Assembly: GCA_964617665.1 (NCBI GenBank)
Contig: CAZUAH010000685.1
Location: 1 to 7,028, forward strand
Direction: 5' to 3'
Length of the DNA: 7,028 nt
Source of the DNA: JADHUC01 sp964617665
Lineage (GTDB): Bacteria > Planctomycetota > Planctomycetia > Pirellulales > Pirellulaceae
A program made the translations under genes and the position numbers. Shown here piece by piece: positions 6,870 through 7,028 of the stretch (position 1 is the stretch's first letter; the number at the start of each line of letters is the position of its first letter). The notes below the pieces were generated by a model. The model was not told the origin of the DNA and made no database searches. It saw only the letters and a list, made by a program, of their open reading frames with translations.

Positions 6870-6908
6870 GACGAGCGTTGAGCGACAGGAGACCCCGTCC
6901 AGCTCGTC
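6870..6908 (+). terminator. Weak stem-loop downstream of the fusion gene
   Basis: GACGAGC (6870-6876) and GCTCGTC (6902-6908) form a perfect 7-bp stem around a 25-nt loop, about 50 nt past the stop at 6821. A smaller hairpin, GCAA-CCTG-TTGC, lies just before it at 6855-6866. No U-tract follows, so this is not a classical intrinsic terminator; it could help Rho-dependent termination or mRNA stability, or be chance. Confidence 0.25.
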
Positions 6909-6951
6909 TGGATGGTGAATCAGTTTGACAGGCTAACTGACGGTCGCTAGC

Positions 6952-7028
6952 ACCCCTCCCCGTTTTTTAACCCCCCCCGGGGCGGGCGCGGCGGCCCGGC
7001 GGGCGGCGACACGCGCCGCGCGGGGGGG
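6952..7028. other. Low-complexity G/C homopolymer tail, probable contig-end artefact
   Basis: The sequence changes abruptly to C-rich text, a T6 run (6963-6968), a C8 run (6971-6978), then G/C-only blocks ending in G7 (7022-7028). Nothing else in the window has this composition. It resembles low-quality read ends retained by an assembler. It holds no gene and should not be interpreted biologically without read support. Confidence 0.7.

Noticed and set aside
6963..6968. T6 run as the U-tract of an intrinsic terminator
   Set aside because: No stable stem lies immediately upstream and the run is inside the suspect low-complexity tail.

Overview
The window looks like a metagenome-style contig end from a planctomycete (probably near Pirellulales). 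Three things point there. A large Ser/Thr kinase carries the planctomycete N-terminal extension (motifs of the DRFEAAW / WGDRPSH type). A palindromic repeat at 73-143 resembles one I associate with planctomycete genomes. The secreted polysaccharide-enzyme-like protein is of a style common in that phylum. These are recognition-based judgements, not database results.

Left half (159-2828, minus strand): a tight three-gene operon read right to left. It encodes a small TPP-enzyme alpha subunit (2343-2828), a small TPP-enzyme beta subunit (1732-2331), and a signal-peptide protein predicted to be an alpha/alpha-toroid (six-hairpin) glycosidase or lyase-like enzyme (159-1721). The first two match the split architecture of sulfopyruvate decarboxylase (ComD/ComE type), with phosphonopyruvate decarboxylase as the alternative. 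In both internal junctions the Shine-Dalgarno of the downstream gene overlaps the stop codon of the upstream gene, which points to translational coupling. The operon ends before a 71-bp imperfect palindrome at 73-143.

Middle (2829-3095): a divergent regulatory region with a plausible sigma70-like promoter in each direction and a small dyad in the operon leader. The rightward promoter overlaps the first in-frame ATG (3030) of the right-hand gene, so translation more likely begins at the ATG at 3096.

Right half (3096-6821, plus strand): one very long gene for a single-chain fusion. In order it has a planctomycete kinase N-terminal region, an apparently active Hanks-type Ser/Thr kinase, a TIR domain with the catalytic glutamate position retained, a P-loop NTPase with Walker A and Walker B, and an unassigned ~250-residue C-terminal region. 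No transmembrane segment is visible, so it is probably cytoplasmic. The most exciting reading is a one-protein conflict or defence sensor: NTPase plus C-terminus as sensor/oligomerisation switch, TIR as NAD-consuming effector, kinase as a modifier or second effector. The domain calls are well supported by motifs; the defence role is inference.

The last ~75 bases (about 6952-7028) are homopolymer and G/C-rich low-complexity sequence unlike the rest and are probably a contig-end artefact. No tRNA, rRNA, CRISPR array or transposase was found.
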